64,000 nucleotides of DNA. It comes from an uncultured Luminiphilus sp. (GTDB taxonomy: Bacteria > Pseudomonadota > Gammaproteobacteria > Pseudomonadales > Halieaceae). This document shows, piece by piece, positions 63,946 through 64,000 of this stretch. Numbering within the stretch: position 1 is the stretch's first letter; each line of letters opens with the position of its first letter. Both the position numbers and the translations under genes were made by a program. The notes beneath the pieces were generated by a model. That model was given only the letters and a program-made list of their open reading frames with translations. It did not search any database and had not been told where the DNA came from. The stretch lies in assembly GCA_943840615.1 (NCBI GenBank), contig CALSVI010000009.1, forward strand, positions 124,001 through 188,000, in the 5' to 3' direction.

Positions 63946-64000
63946 GACGCGCTCCCGCGCCGCAGTGCCGATAGCGCGCGCTGGCACTGCGCCAGTGATT
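63942..64000 (-). CDS. TRAP transporter small permease DctQ, C-terminal tail only
   Basis: On the minus strand from the window edge one frame reads SLAQCQRALSALRRGSAS and stops with TGA at 63942-63944, overlapping the dctM GTG (GTGA). A basic helical tail coupled to dctM is what DctQ genes show, and dctQ is expected upstream of dctM. Only 18 codons are visible, so the call rests mainly on context. Confidence 0.55.
   Translation of the reverse strand, partial: SLAQCQRALSALRRGSAS

Overview
The window is the origin-proximal part of a gammaproteobacterial chromosome. Gene order on both sides of the origin follows the pseudomonad/marine gammaproteobacterial pattern. The left arm reads aroE-hemF-tsaC-dprA-lysM // def-fmt-rsmB-trkA-trkH ... 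glyQ-glyS ... gyrB-recF-dnaN-dnaA. The right arm reads rpmH-rnpA-yidD-yidC-mnmE-mnmG-rsmG-parA-parB-atpIBEFHAGDC-glmU-glmS. Moderately high GC, an aerobic aa3-type oxidase with a CoxB-cytochrome c fusion, periplasmic cytochromes c4 and c5, a 2-oxoacid-type TRAP transporter and TrkAH suggest a marine aerobic heterotroph of the OM60/NOR5 (Halieaceae) or a related lineage. The taxon is an inference; no rRNA gene is present.

Layout. 1-4.6 kb: 3' part of the window-edge leuA (minus), a divergent Lrp/AsnC regulator, dsbA, cytochromes c4 and c5, engB. 4.6-7.3 kb: polA. 7.3-14.3 kb: a leftward cytochrome c oxidase cluster (coxB-coxA-ctaG-coxC, terminator, small DUF2909 protein, surf1, a CXXXC membrane protein, sco). 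14.4-20.2 kb: yheV, yrdA, aroE, hemF, tsaC, dprA and a LysM protein. 20.3-26.1 kb: rightward def-fmt-rsmB-trkA-trkH. 26.1-32.4 kb: djlA and an LpxL-like acyltransferase (minus), then glyQ-glyS-rmuC (plus). 32.4-38.6 kb: gyrB, recF, dnaN, dnaA, all leftward. 38.6-39.2 kb: putative oriC with two perfect DnaA boxes. 39.2-47.8 kb: rightward rpmH to parB. 47.8-54.9 kb: ATP synthase operon. 55-64 kb: glmU, glmS, a small secreted protein, uvrD, and a split TRAP transporter locus with a YciA thioesterase.

How the parts work together. Initiation (dnaA, dnaN, recF, gyrB), segregation (parA, parB and two perfect parS palindromes inside recF), ribosome and tRNA maturation (rpmH, rnpA, mnmE, mnmG, rsmG, rsmB, fmt, def, tsaC, glyQS, engB), envelope assembly (yidC, yidD, glmUS, dsbA, LpxL-like) and aerobic energy conversion (cytochromes c, aa3 oxidase, F1Fo ATPase) all sit around the origin.

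The content is mostly housekeeping, and I found no clear new defence or metabolic system. The points most worth checking are: a compact three-stem RNA candidate with a terminator between mnmE and mnmG, followed by an AT-rich island; two parS sites built in frame into recF; a second CXXXC membrane protein next to sco in an oxidase cluster that lacks ctaA/ctaB; and a tight cluster of about 13 reading-frame breaks in essential genes (dnaN, parB, atpE, atpH, atpA, atpG), which looks like consensus error rather than biology.
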